Positions 8,647 to 16,779 of a stretch of DNA of 41,338 bases are shown one piece after another (position 1 is the stretch's first letter; each line of letters begins with the position of its first letter). The notes under the pieces were generated by a model that worked only from the letters and a program-made list of their open reading frames with translations, searched no databases and had not been told where the DNA came from. This DNA is from an uncultured Clostridia bacterium. GTDB lineage: Bacteria > Bacillota > Clostridia > Oscillospirales > Ruminococcaceae. Where the stretch lies: assembly GCA_937892655.1 (NCBI GenBank), contig CALBJC010000053.1:1-41338 (forward strand), given 5' to 3'. The position numbers and the translations under genes are program-made.

Positions 8647-9153
8647 ATGAAAATAACTTTTGAAAAAGCGACAAGTGATTTACTTGATGAGATTTTTGAA
8701 AACTACAAAATTGCAATAGGCGATATGATTGCAAACGGTATTTTTCAATGGGATGACAATTATCCTACAAAAGAGATACTCGCTCAGGATATTAAAAATA
8801 ACGACTTATATGCAATAATGGCGGACGGTAAAATTGTTGGCGGGTTTGTTATGAACACTTATTGTGATGATGAGTATTTCAAGGCAGACTGGGAATACCC
8901 TGATGACACCTACTACGTTTTACACCGCCTTTGCATTCACCCTGACTATCACAAGCTGGGGATTGCTACTAAGGTTATGGATTTTATCGAAAGCAGCGCT
9001 TTGGCTGATGGTAAAAACGCCGTTCATCTTGATACCTTTACGGGTAACCCAAAAGCTCTTTCTCTTTATCGCACAAGGGGCTACAACGAGGTAGGGCTTG
9101 CACATTGGCGCAAGGGCGAATTCATAATTTTTGAAAAGCATTTATCACTTTAG
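8647..9153 (+). CDS. GNAT-family N-acetyltransferase
   Basis: A 168-residue cytosolic acetyltransferase of the GNAT fold, predicted to move an acetyl group from acetyl-CoA to an amine on a small molecule or protein. The acetyl-CoA pyrophosphate-binding region is LHRLCIHPDYHKLGIATKVMDFIE (about residues 97-120, the R/Q-x-x-G-x-A motif), and the C-terminal NPKALSLYRTRGYNEVG is the typical GNAT beta-bulge end. AAAGAGG lies 5 nt before the ATG. It sits 26 bp after GH59 and may be cotranscribed, although a hairpin lies between them. The acceptor is unknown. Confidence 0.88.
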   Translation: MKITFEKATSDLLDEIFENYKIAIGDMIANGIFQWDDNYPTKEILAQDIKNNDLYAIMADGKIVGGFVMNTYCDDEYFKADWEYPDDTYYVLHRLCIHPDYHKLGIATKVMDFIESSALADGKNAVHLDTFTGNPKALSLYRTRGYNEVGLAHWRKGEFIIFEKHLSL

Positions 9154-9181
9154 CAAGTTAATATATTTTTGTTTTAAACGG

Positions 9182-9210
9182 TTGATTTTTGAATATAATT
9201 GTTGTATAAT
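9182..9210 (+). promoter_or_regulatory. Promoter of the cysteine synthase-like gene
   Basis: TTGATT (9182-9187), 17-bp spacer, TATAAT (9205-9210). The start codon is 38 bp downstream of the -10 box. Confidence 0.8.
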
Positions 9211-9248
9211 AAGCAGGATGACTTTTTGTAGGAAAGGCAGTTATACTT

Positions 9249-10262
9249 ATGACACAAGCAATTATGACAAAATTTGAAAACATTAAAAATATGATTGGCA
9301 ATACTCCTCTGCTTGAATTTACTCTCAGATACAAGGGTAAACAGATGGTTGTATACGCAAAGGCCGAATATATGAACCTTTCAGGCTCAATCAAGGACAG
9401 AGTAGCCTACTATATTATGAAAAAGGCTTATGAAAACAAAACTATCTCACCTGACGATATAGTTTGTGAAGCAACAAGCGGCAATACGGGTATTGCATTT
9501 TCTGCGATGGCAAGCTACTTGGGTCACAAGGCTGTTATCTATATGCCTGACTGGATGAGTAAGGAAAGAATCTCTCTTATGGAAAGCTTTGGCGCTGAGG
9601 TAAGGCTTATCTCTAAAGAAGAGGGCGGTTTCTTAGGCTCAATTGACAGAACAAACGAGCTTGCAAAGCAGGGCGGCGTTTTCTTACCAGGTCAGTTTAC
9701 AAACGAGGATAACTGTGACGCTCACTTTTTCTCAACTGGCGTTGAAATAGTAGAACAGTTAAAGTCAATCGGCAAGGTTGCTGATGCGGTTGTTGCAGGC
9801 GTTGGTACGGGCGGTACTGTAATGGGTATCGGCAGAAGGCTCAAGGAGGCAAATCCTGACTGCATTATGTATCCTTTAGAGCCAGTAAACTCACCTACTC
9901 TTTCAACAGGCTACAAGGTTGGCAGTCACTGTATTCAGGGTATTTCAGATGAATTTATTCCGCCTATTTTAAAGCTTGAAGAATGCGGCGAGGTTATCTC
10001 TGTTGACGATATTGACTCTGTTATTATGGCTCAGAGAATTTCAAAGGAGCTTGGTATCGGCGTTGGTATTTCATCGGGCGCAAACCTTTTGGGCGCTGTT
10101 GTTGCAAACGCAAAGCTTGGCGGTGACAAAACTGTTGTTACTGTTTTTGCAGATGATAACAAGAAATATTTATCTACTCACTATTCAAAGCATTTTGAAT
10201 ACGCAGATGATAGCATCAGCCGTGATGTTGAGCTTATCTCTGTAAAGGCTATAAAGGCATAA
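9249..10262 (+). CDS. PLP-dependent cysteine synthase-family protein (O-acetylserine sulfhydrylase-like)
   Basis: A 337-residue fold-type II PLP enzyme. The PLP lysine is Lys49 in SGSIKDR, the substrate carboxylate loop is TSGNTG (76-81), PGQFTNEDN follows the usual QFxN pattern, and the phosphate loop is GTGGT (186-190). CysK/CysM members make cysteine from O-acetylserine and sulfide. The C-terminus departs from CysK: the usual GERYLST reads NKKYLST and is followed by an acidic tail of about 25 residues, so a related beta-replacement enzyme (cystathionine beta-synthase-like or diaminopropionate-type) is possible. It is a single-gene unit with its own promoter and terminator. I leave the gene symbol open for that reason. 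Confidence 0.88.
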   Translation: MTQAIMTKFENIKNMIGNTPLLEFTLRYKGKQMVVYAKAEYMNLSGSIKDRVAYYIMKKAYENKTISPDDIVCEATSGNTGIAFSAMASYLGHKAVIYMPDWMSKERISLMESFGAEVRLISKEEGGFLGSIDRTNELAKQGGVFLPGQFTNEDNCDAHFFSTGVEIVEQLKSIGKVADAVVAGVGTGGTVMGIGRRLKEANPDCIMYPLEPVNSPTLSTGYKVGSHCIQGISDEFIPPILKLEECGEVISVDDIDSVIMAQRISKELGIGVGISSGANLLGAVVANAKLGGDKTVVTVFADDNKKYLSTHYSKHFEYADDSISRDVELISVKAIKA

Positions 10263-10269
10263 AATATAA

Positions 10270-10296
10270 GGCTGCTGAAAAACAGCAGCCTTTTTT
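10270..10296 (+). terminator. Intrinsic terminator
   Basis: GGCTGCTG, AAAAA loop, CAGCAGCC, then six T. It ends the cysteine synthase-like transcript and lies directly before the next promoter. Confidence 0.92.
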
Positions 10297-10298
10297 AT

Positions 10299-10326
10299 TT
10301 GACAATGTGAAGATGTGTGGTATACT
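10299..10326 (+). promoter_or_regulatory. Promoter overlapping the nominal ATG of the CPBP gene
   Basis: TTGACA (10299-10304), 16-bp spacer, TATACT (10321-10326). The in-frame ATG at 10307 lies inside the spacer, so it cannot be on a transcript made from this promoter. Confidence 0.8.
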
Positions 10327-10339
10327 AAAAGAAAAAAAG

Positions 10340-11029
10340 GTGGTGGGCGCTATAAACAAGAAAAGTATTCATATTACCCTTTCGCTTTTGCTCTTTTCAG
10401 GGGCTGTCAGCTTTATTGACGCATTTGTAAAGCCTGACTATTTTGCAAAAATCCCCGTTAAAATTGTATTCTTTCTTATAATGCCTATGCTCTTTTTCGT
10501 TATCTACAAAGAAGATTTCAAGGAATTCAAAAGCCTCTTTTCATTCAAAAAGGGCGGATTTGTAAAATCTCTGCTTTTAGCGCTTGGCGTTTATGGCATT
10601 ATAGTAGGTGCATTCTTTTTAACGCAAGGGGTTATCGACTACTCAAACGTAACTACCTCTTTAACAAGCGGTATGGGCATAACTGCCGATAACTTTATCT
10701 ATGTTGCAGTCTACATCTCGCTTATGAATTCTTTCTTGGAGGAATTCTTCTTCAGAGGCTTTGGGTTTATAACGCTCAAGAAATATTCAAGCAGAAAATT
10801 TGCATACATTTTCAGCTCTGTGATGTTTGCGTTTTACCATGCGGGAATGCTATGGGGAATGTTTGGCGCACTGGGGCTTTTACTTATCTTTATAGGACTT
10901 TTAGCGGGTGGCACTATATTTTGCTATCTCAACGAATCGAGCGAAAATATATACCCATCATGGTTTGTGCATATGTTTGCAAACTTTGCGATAAATACTG
11001 TAGGGTTTATTTTGTTTGGAATGATATAA
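10340..11029 (+). CDS. CPBP-family intramembrane metalloprotease
   Basis: A polytopic membrane protein of the CAAX-protease/bacteriocin-processing (CPBP, Abi) family, predicted to be an intramembrane glutamic or metal-dependent protease. It has the three family motifs: EEFFFRG (EExxxR), FAFYHAG and HMFANFAIN (HxxxN), spread over about seven helices. The start is uncertain. I list GTG 10340; GTG 10343 is equivalent. The best-placed site, AGGTGGTG at 10338-10345, would instead fit initiation at ATA 10352, giving a basic N-terminus before the first helix. An ATG at 10307 is inside the promoter. Typical roles are bacteriocin self-immunity, peptide maturation or protein prenyl processing; no bacteriocin gene is seen nearby. 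Confidence 0.85.
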   Translation: MVGAINKKSIHITLSLLLFSGAVSFIDAFVKPDYFAKIPVKIVFFLIMPMLFFVIYKEDFKEFKSLFSFKKGGFVKSLLLALGVYGIIVGAFFLTQGVIDYSNVTTSLTSGMGITADNFIYVAVYISLMNSFLEEFFFRGFGFITLKKYSSRKFAYIFSSVMFAFYHAGMLWGMFGALGLLLIFIGLLAGGTIFCYLNESSENIYPSWFVHMFANFAINTVGFILFGMI

Positions 11030-11064
11030 AAAGGCAACGCCAAAGGGCGGTAACCATAAAAAAT

Positions 11065-11105
11065 AACTCCAGAGAAGAATATAATCTTCTTTGGAGTTTA
11101 TTTTA
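11065..11105 (+). terminator. Probable terminator between convergent genes
   Basis: AACTCCAGAGAAGA pairs with TCTTCTTTGGAGTT (one G-U) around a short AT loop. The following T tract is broken by A, so efficiency may be moderate. Confidence 0.65.
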
Positions 11106-11128
11106 TATTCGGTCAGATAAATTGAAAT

Positions 11129-11959
11129 TTATCGAGTTAAACAATAAATCATAATTGCTTGTTGAACATTAAGCAGATGCTTTTTAAACTCATATCCAAC
11201 AAAATAATCCGAATCAATTACATCAGCAGAAACTTCTTCTCCACGATAAAACGGCGGACAAGGATTTAATATAGCTCCCTCATTTGCCATTTGCATAGCC
11301 TCTAATGTGACCATACACTCCTTGAAATCATCAAGAATAGCAGACGGTAACGAATCGGTACATATAATATCTTTCCCTATAATTGCTTCATAGATATTAC
11401 TATGCGATACTAAACCCTCAATTTCATAACCCTTTCCACAACACTGCTCCAGTTTAAAGCCCATAACAGTTGATGCTTCTTTCCACGCCAAGCCAATGTT
11501 ACCGTTTTTGCCGCAAAACAAGAACTTGTCATTTACAAAATTCCTTCGAATTTTCGAAAGTGCATACATATCCGTAAGTATTTCACAAGGATGATTTATG
11601 TCTGTCATTGCATTTATAACAGGCACGGATAAATACTGTGACATTTTCTCTATAACATTTATATCCTTATGTCTGACAACCACCATATCCACCCAGTTGT
11701 TCAGATAACCACAAACATCTTTCAAATCTTCTTTTTTATCAAGGGTTTCAGATGGAAACAATATAGGTTGTCCACCTAGCAAATATATCCCCTTTTCAAA
11801 TGTAACTCGTGTTCGAATACTGGAATTAGGGAAAAACAAAACTACACTTTTGCCTTTTAGAATATCTTTGTATTTTACTTGCCCAACTTCATCCGCTATG
11901 TTAAAAATATCATAAATGTCATTTGTATGATAATCTGTCAATCTTATAAGATTCTTCAA
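11129..11959 (-). CDS. Aspartate/ornithine carbamoyltransferase superfamily protein
   Basis: A 276-residue member of the carbamoyltransferase fold, shorter than the roughly 310 residues usual for ornithine or aspartate carbamoyltransferases. The carbamoyl-phosphate loop is present as SSIRTR (46-51), and the second motif HPxQ is HPCE (123-126), with Gln changed to Glu. The C-terminal substrate region reads NPCPPFYRGEEV (232-243), closer to the aspartate enzyme's HPxPxNRGxEI than to ornithine's HCLP, while the N-terminus (LTDYHTNDI) is ornithine-type. The amino acceptor is therefore unclear. The start is TTG at 11959 behind GGAGGAG. The base use looks more AT-rich than its neighbours, and no arginine or pyrimidine gene is near. 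Confidence 0.82.
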   Translation of the reverse strand: MKNLIRLTDYHTNDIYDIFNIADEVGQVKYKDILKGKSVVLFFPNSSIRTRVTFEKGIYLLGGQPILFPSETLDKKEDLKDVCGYLNNWVDMVVVRHKDINVIEKMSQYLSVPVINAMTDINHPCEILTDMYALSKIRRNFVNDKFLFCGKNGNIGLAWKEASTVMGFKLEQCCGKGYEIEGLVSHSNIYEAIIGKDIICTDSLPSAILDDFKECMVTLEAMQMANEGAILNPCPPFYRGEEVSADVIDSDYFVGYEFKKHLLNVQQAIMIYCLTR

Positions 11960-12036
11960 TTATATTCTCCTCCACAAATTCTTATTTATCGTTCAGTTAA
12001 TTATAGCAGATACATTGTCAGCAGTCAATCAAAAGC

Positions 12037-12077
12037 AACAAAAAGCCATTTCTGACATCAACATCAAAAATGGCTTT
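12037..12077 (-). terminator. Terminator of the PlsC-DagK pair
   Basis: On the minus strand AAAGCCATTT pairs with AAATGGCTTT across a 16-nt loop and is followed by TTTTTGTTG. The T run is on the minus side only, which fits ending the dagK transcript. Confidence 0.75.
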
Positions 12078-12120
12078 ATAATTCTTCTATATAGCTATTT
12101 GACCAAAGCGTTGGCTTTTT

Positions 12121-13032
12121 TTATTTTATAAGCCTTTTTGGTACTGCAAATTTAATTGCATCCTTCACAATCTCGCATACAAAATGCTCGCCCGGGATTA
12201 TCTCACCGTCAACGGTCAGCGCAAAGCCCTTTGGCGCTTTTATTTCAACCTTTTTACAGCGCTTGTATTTGATAATATCCTCAAAGCGCTTATCCTCAAG
12301 ATGCTTACCCTTTTTGTATGTACTCACAAGCCCTGCAAGGCGAAAACGTGAGATAGGCTTTACCATACAAAATTCAATAAGCCCGTCATTATTTTCTGCC
12401 CTTGGCGCACAGCAGTATGCACCGCCGTAGTATTTACAGTTTGCAACAGACGCTAAAAGATATTTACCGCTTTCGTTTACAAGCTCATTATCAACATAGA
12501 TTTTCGCCTTGTTTTTCATAGCGGCAATTACAGAATACACAAGCCCCATATTATAAGCCATCTTACCGCCGAAGATGGTTTTATTCTTTATATTTATCAT
12601 TGTCTGGCAAGCGCAGGTATCAAGCCCGAAATTCACAACATTTATTGAGTATCTGTCGCCTATCTTTATAAGGTCTAGCGGGACAGCCTCGCTGTTTACA
12701 ATTTCAGAAATATCCGCAAACTCGCTTTCTTTTCCGTAATACTTTACAAAGTCATTACCGCTGCCGCAAGGGTAGCAGGTAATCTCAGCATTTTCAAAGC
12801 CTACCGCACCGTTTACGACCTCATTGAGCGTTCCGTCGCCGCCGCAGGCGCAAAAACGCACACGCTGAGCGGGGTTATTTATGCAGTATTCTTTTATAAA
12901 TCTAGTTGCGTCAAGCGGGGCTTTTGTTACATAGATTTCAAAATCGCCATGCAGGTTTGCAATAGCGTTTTTAACCTTCTGCTCGCCCTTGCCGTTGCCT
13001 GATGTCGGGTTTACAATAAAAATAGTTTTCAT
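12121..13032 (-). CDS. Diacylglycerol kinase-family lipid kinase
   Basis: A 303-residue DgkB/YegS-type lipid kinase predicted to phosphorylate diacylglycerol or a related lipid at the inner membrane face, returning it to phosphatidate. The N-terminal FIVNPTSGNGKG forms the nucleotide-binding start, and GGDGTLNE (64-71) is the catalytic signature; CYPCGSGNDFVKYYG and the C-terminal LTVDGE complete the family pattern. It follows plsC by 3 bp, so the two form an operon for phosphatidate recycling and glycerolipid synthesis. The physiological substrate (DAG, undecaprenol or a glycolipid) cannot be assigned from sequence. Confidence 0.92.
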   Translation of the reverse strand: MKTIFIVNPTSGNGKGEQKVKNAIANLHGDFEIYVTKAPLDATRFIKEYCINNPAQRVRFCACGGDGTLNEVVNGAVGFENAEITCYPCGSGNDFVKYYGKESEFADISEIVNSEAVPLDLIKIGDRYSINVVNFGLDTCACQTMINIKNKTIFGGKMAYNMGLVYSVIAAMKNKAKIYVDNELVNESGKYLLASVANCKYYGGAYCCAPRAENNDGLIEFCMVKPISRFRLAGLVSTYKKGKHLEDKRFEDIIKYKRCKKVEIKAPKGFALTVDGEIIPGEHFVCEIVKDAIKFAVPKRLIK

Positions 13033-13035
13033 ATA

Positions 13036-13821
13036 TTATATACTATCCTCCAGAATTTTATAAACCATCTGACTTATCTGATTTGTTTTCATACCCTCAT
13101 ACTCTGAGTAATCTATAACTCTTACAATCTCGATTACAGCACGGGTAAAAAGGCTTTTTGTTATCCTGTCAGTATTTCTTGTAACCGCTACAACGATAGG
13201 CGCTTTTGATTTGGTAGCTATCTTGAACGAACCATCGTGAAACGGCTGGAGCTTAACCTCTTTTGGATTTTTGTTTCTTGTACCCTCAGGGTAGATGCCC
13301 ATTGAGCATTTCTGGGATGAGATATTTTCTGCAGCCTTTGAAATGGTCTTTACAGCGGATTTTGGGTTTTCTCTGTCAAGAGGGATTACATCGCTTGCAA
13401 ACATAAATTTGCCGACAAAAGGCAGATTTACATTTTCTTTTTTTGAAACAAAACCAAGCTTATATTTTTTAAAGCAGTTCATCGCAATTACAGGGTCATA
13501 CGCTGAGTAATGATTTGATACGAACAAGAATTTTTCCTGCGGGAGCTTTTCTCGGCCGATAACCTTCGGTAAAATTCTTGCATAGGTATGCATTAATGAT
13601 ATTGTTGCAAGGGTTACATATCTGAAAAAACCGCACTTCTTCGGTGGGTTTTCAAAATCGATAAAGAATGAACCGATAACAATAGTCATCGCATGGACGA
13701 ATATGCACAATAAGAGTACTGCTAAAAACAGTAGCAAGGTGCTGCCTATTGACAGACTACCTGCTATGGCACTAATAACCGCTGATACCAAGGCTATCAT
13801 ACAATAAATAAAAAACTGCAT
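13036..13821 (-). CDS. 1-acyl-sn-glycerol-3-phosphate acyltransferase (PlsC family)
   Basis: A 261-residue membrane-bound acyltransferase that would acylate lysophosphatidate to phosphatidate in phospholipid synthesis. N-terminal hydrophobic helices (about 1-55) anchor it. The catalytic NHYSAYD (NH 103-104, Asp109; the NHx4D motif) and the glycerophosphate-binding YPEGTR (177-182) are intact. It is the first gene of a two-gene unit with the DagK-family gene 3 bp downstream. The chemistry of the pair is complementary, since both make phosphatidate. The minus-strand start region carries GGGGATGAG just before the ATG. Confidence 0.93.
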   Translation of the reverse strand: MQFFIYCMIALVSAVISAIAGSLSIGSTLLLFLAVLLLCIFVHAMTIVIGSFFIDFENPPKKCGFFRYVTLATISLMHTYARILPKVIGREKLPQEKFLFVSNHYSAYDPVIAMNCFKKYKLGFVSKKENVNLPFVGKFMFASDVIPLDRENPKSAVKTISKAAENISSQKCSMGIYPEGTRNKNPKEVKLQPFHDGSFKIATKSKAPIVVAVTRNTDRITKSLFTRAVIEIVRVIDYSEYEGMKTNQISQMVYKILEDSI

Positions 13822-13892
13822 AACTCATCCCCGTTTCGACAAAATTCTTTTATAGTATGAATTATATCATAAGCATTTGTTCAAGTCAACAA

Positions 13893-13925
13893 AACAAAAA
13901 ACGCCAGGCATAAGCCTGACGTTTT
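13893..13925 (-). terminator. Strand-directional terminator of the 78-residue gene
   Basis: Read on the minus strand, AAAACGTCAGGC pairs with GCCTGGCGTTTT with one T-G wobble and continues into a T run. Read on the plus strand the same position is an A-C mismatch, so the hairpin is stronger in the minus direction, which is the direction of the gene. Confidence 0.82.
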
Positions 13926-13944
13926 GATTGGTTTTCAATTTTAA

Positions 13945-14181
13945 TTACTTGACAACACCGATGAAGTTAAGTACAGCAAGGATGATACCGATAAGGCCAT
14001 ACAAACCGATGAAACCACCGAGGAATGCAAAAATGAAGCCTACAACCGGAACACCGCTTAAGAAGCCGATAACAACACCAGCAACAGCGCCAACGATCAA
14101 GTACAATACGATTCTGATGATAAGAGTAACTACATCACCGATACCGAATGACAAGCCAAAAAGCTTCTTGATAAGATCCAT
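13945..14181 (-). CDS. Small glycine-rich membrane protein, function unknown
   Basis: Seventy-eight residues, almost wholly hydrophobic, with MDLIKKLFG at the start, two or three membrane helices (about 14-40, 44-72), and Gly/Ala small-residue patterns such as GAVAGVVIGF and FLGGFIGLYG that favour tight helix packing. I choose ATG 14181 because GAGAGGAG lies 6-10 nt before it; an in-frame ATG at 14199 overlaps that ribosome site. It resembles short integral membrane proteins of unknown role. It is monocistronic with a directional terminator. Confidence 0.75.
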   Translation of the reverse strand: MDLIKKLFGLSFGIGDVVTLIIRIVLYLIVGAVAGVVIGFLSGVPVVGFIFAFLGGFIGLYGLIGIILAVLNFIGVVK

Positions 14182-14341
14182 GGAAAAAACTCCTCTCATA
14201 ATTTATTACTATTATATTACACCTTTTTACATAAAATGTCAATGCGGTAAATGCTCCATTTTGTAAACATTATATAAAAGTTATTTCCTACCGTTAACTA
14301 GTATACAAATAGTTTTATCTTATTTTTGAGTTGATTTTTTC

Positions 14342-14370
14342 TTGCAATTTCAAAACTTATGTGATACGAT
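14342..14370 (+). promoter_or_regulatory. Probable promoter of the SDR-AKR-lipoprotein operon
   Basis: TTGCAA (14342-14347), 17 bp, TACGAT (14365-14370). The -10 box is imperfect. The SDR ATG at 14400 follows 29 bp later. Confidence 0.6.
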
Positions 14371-14399
14371 TATATAAACTGATGAAAAAGGGGCTTTTT

Positions 14400-15116
14400 A
14401 TGTTTAAAGGAAAGGTTGCCGTAATAACGGGCGGTGCAAGAGGAATCGGCAGGTGTATCGCAGAGGAATTTGAAAAGAATGGCGCTGAAGTTTGCATCAT
14501 CGACATTGCAGACAACACTCATTTTGTTGGAGATATATCTGATAAAGACACGCTTGAAAGGTTTTCTCACTATGTTATAGAAAAATACGGCAAGGTCGAT
14601 TATCTAATAAACAACGCTCTGCCTCTTATGAAAGGCATTGACAGCTGTAGCTTTGAAGAGTTTGAATACGCTTTGGCAGTTGGCGTTACAGCACCTTTTT
14701 ATCTGACAAAGCTGTTTTTGCCATATTTCAGCGATAATAGCAGTATTGTAAATATATCTTCATCCCGTGACAGAATGAGTCAGCCTCAGACAGAAAGCTA
14801 TTCTGCGGCAAAGGGCGGGATTTCTGCGCTGACACATTCTTTGGCAATTTCCTTAGGCCCTAAAATCAGAGTAAACTCAGTTTCACCGGGGTGGATTGAT
14901 ACTGATTTTACAGAATATAGCGGTGCTGACGCTACTCAGCAGCCTTGCGGCAGGGTGGGAAATCCTCTGGATATTGCAAATATGGTATTATATCTCTGTT
15001 CTGACAAGGCGGGATTTATTACAGGTGAAAACATCTGCATTGACGGAGGTATGACAAGGCAGATGATATATCATAACGATTTTGGGTGGAAGCTCAATAA
15101 AAGTATGGAGGAGTAA
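14400..15116 (+). CDS. Short-chain dehydrogenase/reductase (SDR)
   Basis: A 238-residue classical SDR oxidoreductase, cytosolic and NAD(P)-dependent. The dinucleotide motif is TGGARGIG (10-17), the structural NNA motif is in DYLINNALPL, and the active site is SxxxxS with Tyr134 and Lys138 in ESYSAAKGG. The end, ITGENICIDGG, is the usual substrate-side signature of FabG/glucose dehydrogenase-like SDRs. An ATG at 14400 preceded by AGGGG is preferred to the in-frame start 69 bp upstream, which has no ribosome site. It is followed after 2 bp by the aldo/keto reductase, so the pair probably acts on related carbonyl or sugar-alcohol substrates. The substrate is unknown. Confidence 0.92.
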   Translation: MFKGKVAVITGGARGIGRCIAEEFEKNGAEVCIIDIADNTHFVGDISDKDTLERFSHYVIEKYGKVDYLINNALPLMKGIDSCSFEEFEYALAVGVTAPFYLTKLFLPYFSDNSSIVNISSSRDRMSQPQTESYSAAKGGISALTHSLAISLGPKIRVNSVSPGWIDTDFTEYSGADATQQPCGRVGNPLDIANMVLYLCSDKAGFITGENICIDGGMTRQMIYHNDFGWKLNKSMEE

Positions 15117-15118
15117 AA

Positions 15119-16240
15119 ATGATTGATGTAAACAAAATGCCAAAGCTTGGCTTTGGTCTTATGAGATTACCTGAAAACTGCGGTAAAATTGATACCCAGA
15201 CAGTATGCAAAATGGTTGATATGTATTTGGAAAGTGGCTTTAACTATTTTGATACTGCTTATGTTTATCACGGCGGCAACTCTGAAAAGGTTGTAAAAGA
15301 GGTTTTGGTTGACCGTCATCCGAGAGAAAGCTTTACTTTAGCTACAAAGCTGCCTGCATGGGCGCTCAAGGATAAGGATGACAGAGACAAGGTTTTTTCA
15401 GAGCAGCTTGATAGAATGGGTACTGATTATGTTGACTACTATCTGCTTCACAGCTTAGAGGATGGCAACAACTATGAAACCTACGAAAAGCTTGATTGCT
15501 TCAACTGGGGTGTTGAGAAAAAAGCACAGGGTAAAATCAAGCATTTTGGTTTTTCATTCCACGGTACTCCTGAGCTTTTGGAAAAGGTACTTGACAAGCA
15601 CCCTGAAATTGAGTTTGTTCAGATTCAGTTGAACTACGCTGACTGGGATAACAAGGTTGTAAACTCAGGCAGATTATATGAAATTTTGCTTGAAAGAAAA
15701 ATCCCGATGATTATAATGGAGCCTGTAAAGGGCGGTACTCTTGCAAATGTTACAGACGAGGTTGCAGAAATCTTCAAGGCAAAAAATCCTGATATGTCAC
15801 CAGCTTCATGGGCAATGAGATTCTGCGCATCGCTTGACGGTATCGGTACAATTTTAAGCGGTATGTCAAATATTGAGCAGATGCAGGATAATCTCAAAAC
15901 CTTCACAGACTTCAAGCCTCTTGATAAAGATGAGCTTGAGGTTCTGGAAAAGGCAAAGAGCGAGATGTTCAAAACTGAACTTATCGGCTGTACAACCTGC
16001 CGATACTGCTGTGACGGTTGCCCTATGGGTATCAGAATTCCTGATATTTTCAACGCTGTAAACACAAAGAGAAAATTCCCAGGCGATAACAGACCGGGCT
16101 TTTTCTACGGCAGCCTTACAGGCTTTTCAGGCAAGGCTTCAGACTGTATCGGCTGCGGTCAGTGTGAAGCGGTATGTCCACAGCATCTGCCTATCATTGA
16201 GCTTTTGAAGGAAGCTGTAGAAAAGTTTGAAAACAAATAA
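15119..16240 (+). CDS. Aldo/keto reductase with C-terminal 4Fe-4S ferredoxin domain
   Basis: A 373-residue fusion of an AKR barrel with a two-cluster ferredoxin tail. The barrel tetrad is Asp45, Tyr50, Lys77 and His111 (FDTAYVYH, LATKLP, YYLLHSLED). The tail carries CTTCRYCCDGCP (about 291-302) and CIGCGQCEAVCP (about 343-354). The first tail cysteine set is irregular, so one complete cluster is certain and a second is probable. Such anaerobe AKRs probably couple NAD(P)H or flavin-linked reductions to low-potential electrons. GGAGG for this gene lies inside the end of the SDR gene, implying translational coupling. Confidence 0.92.
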   Translation: MIDVNKMPKLGFGLMRLPENCGKIDTQTVCKMVDMYLESGFNYFDTAYVYHGGNSEKVVKEVLVDRHPRESFTLATKLPAWALKDKDDRDKVFSEQLDRMGTDYVDYYLLHSLEDGNNYETYEKLDCFNWGVEKKAQGKIKHFGFSFHGTPELLEKVLDKHPEIEFVQIQLNYADWDNKVVNSGRLYEILLERKIPMIIMEPVKGGTLANVTDEVAEIFKAKNPDMSPASWAMRFCASLDGIGTILSGMSNIEQMQDNLKTFTDFKPLDKDELEVLEKAKSEMFKTELIGCTTCRYCCDGCPMGIRIPDIFNAVNTKRKFPGDNRPGFFYGSLTGFSGKASDCIGCGQCEAVCPQHLPIIELLKEAVEKFENK

Positions 16241-16249
16241 GAGAATAGT

Positions 16250-16633
16250 ATGACATCATTTAAAAAACTTACATCCGCAATTTTAGTTTTAGTAATGCTT
16301 TTTATGCTCGCAGGCTGTACATCACCCGCAGAGCAGGAAAAGATTGACGCTGATAATAAAAAAATCGCAACAGAGCTTTCTGAAAAGTATTTTGGCAAGG
16401 AGTATAAATACGATTTTGATTTCTACGGCGGCGGTGCTGAGGGTAGCGCTAAGGTTGACATTTATGTATTCAAAAACGGCGATAAGATAAACTGTATCGC
16501 AATGCCCGCAAAGGAAAATGCACCAGGCCCGAATGCATATTTTGACTGCACACTGCATCAGTATCAGAATGGTAACTGGAGCCTTGAGGACTACGAGGAC
16601 TTTAAAAATTTAGAGCATGAATTAGAAGACTAA
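16250..16633 (+). CDS. Small lipoprotein of unknown function
   Basis: A 127-residue secreted lipoprotein with a basic N-terminus, hydrophobic core and lipobox LAGC (Cys at about 23). The mature part has a YDFDFYGGGAEGSAKVDIYVF strand-rich region and an acidic tail (EDYEDFKNLEHELED). It is the third gene of the SDR-AKR unit, 9 bp after the reductase, and ends at a strong terminator. I do not recognise a family. Confidence 0.75.
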   Translation: MTSFKKLTSAILVLVMLFMLAGCTSPAEQEKIDADNKKIATELSEKYFGKEYKYDFDFYGGGAEGSAKVDIYVFKNGDKINCIAMPAKENAPGPNAYFDCTLHQYQNGNWSLEDYEDFKNLEHELED

Positions 16634-16636
16634 GAG

Positions 16637-16675
16637 AAAACTCCCGACATTTTTTGAATGTCGGGAGTTTTTTTA
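16637..16675 (+). terminator. Strong intrinsic terminator
   Basis: A 15-bp perfect stem (AAAACTCCCGACATT with its complement), TTTTG loop, then seven T. Confidence 0.95.
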
Positions 16676-16779
16676 TATCAATTTTTAAAAAATAATATCA
16701 GTATAAATCTAGCGAAATTAGAAATAATAGTATCACAACTAAAAAATGAAATTCTGATTTTGTGATAAAGGAGATTTTT

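Noticed and set aside
12095..12125. CCAAAGCGTTGG as an additional terminator before the dagK end
   Set aside because: The stem is only about four pairs and runs on the plus strand where no gene ends; the T run probably belongs to the dagK stop region.
13928..14266. 112-residue plus-strand frame opposite the small membrane gene
   Set aside because: The Pro/Lys/Thr-rich product is what an antisense of hydrophobic codons gives, and the minus-strand gene has a ribosome site and a directional terminator.
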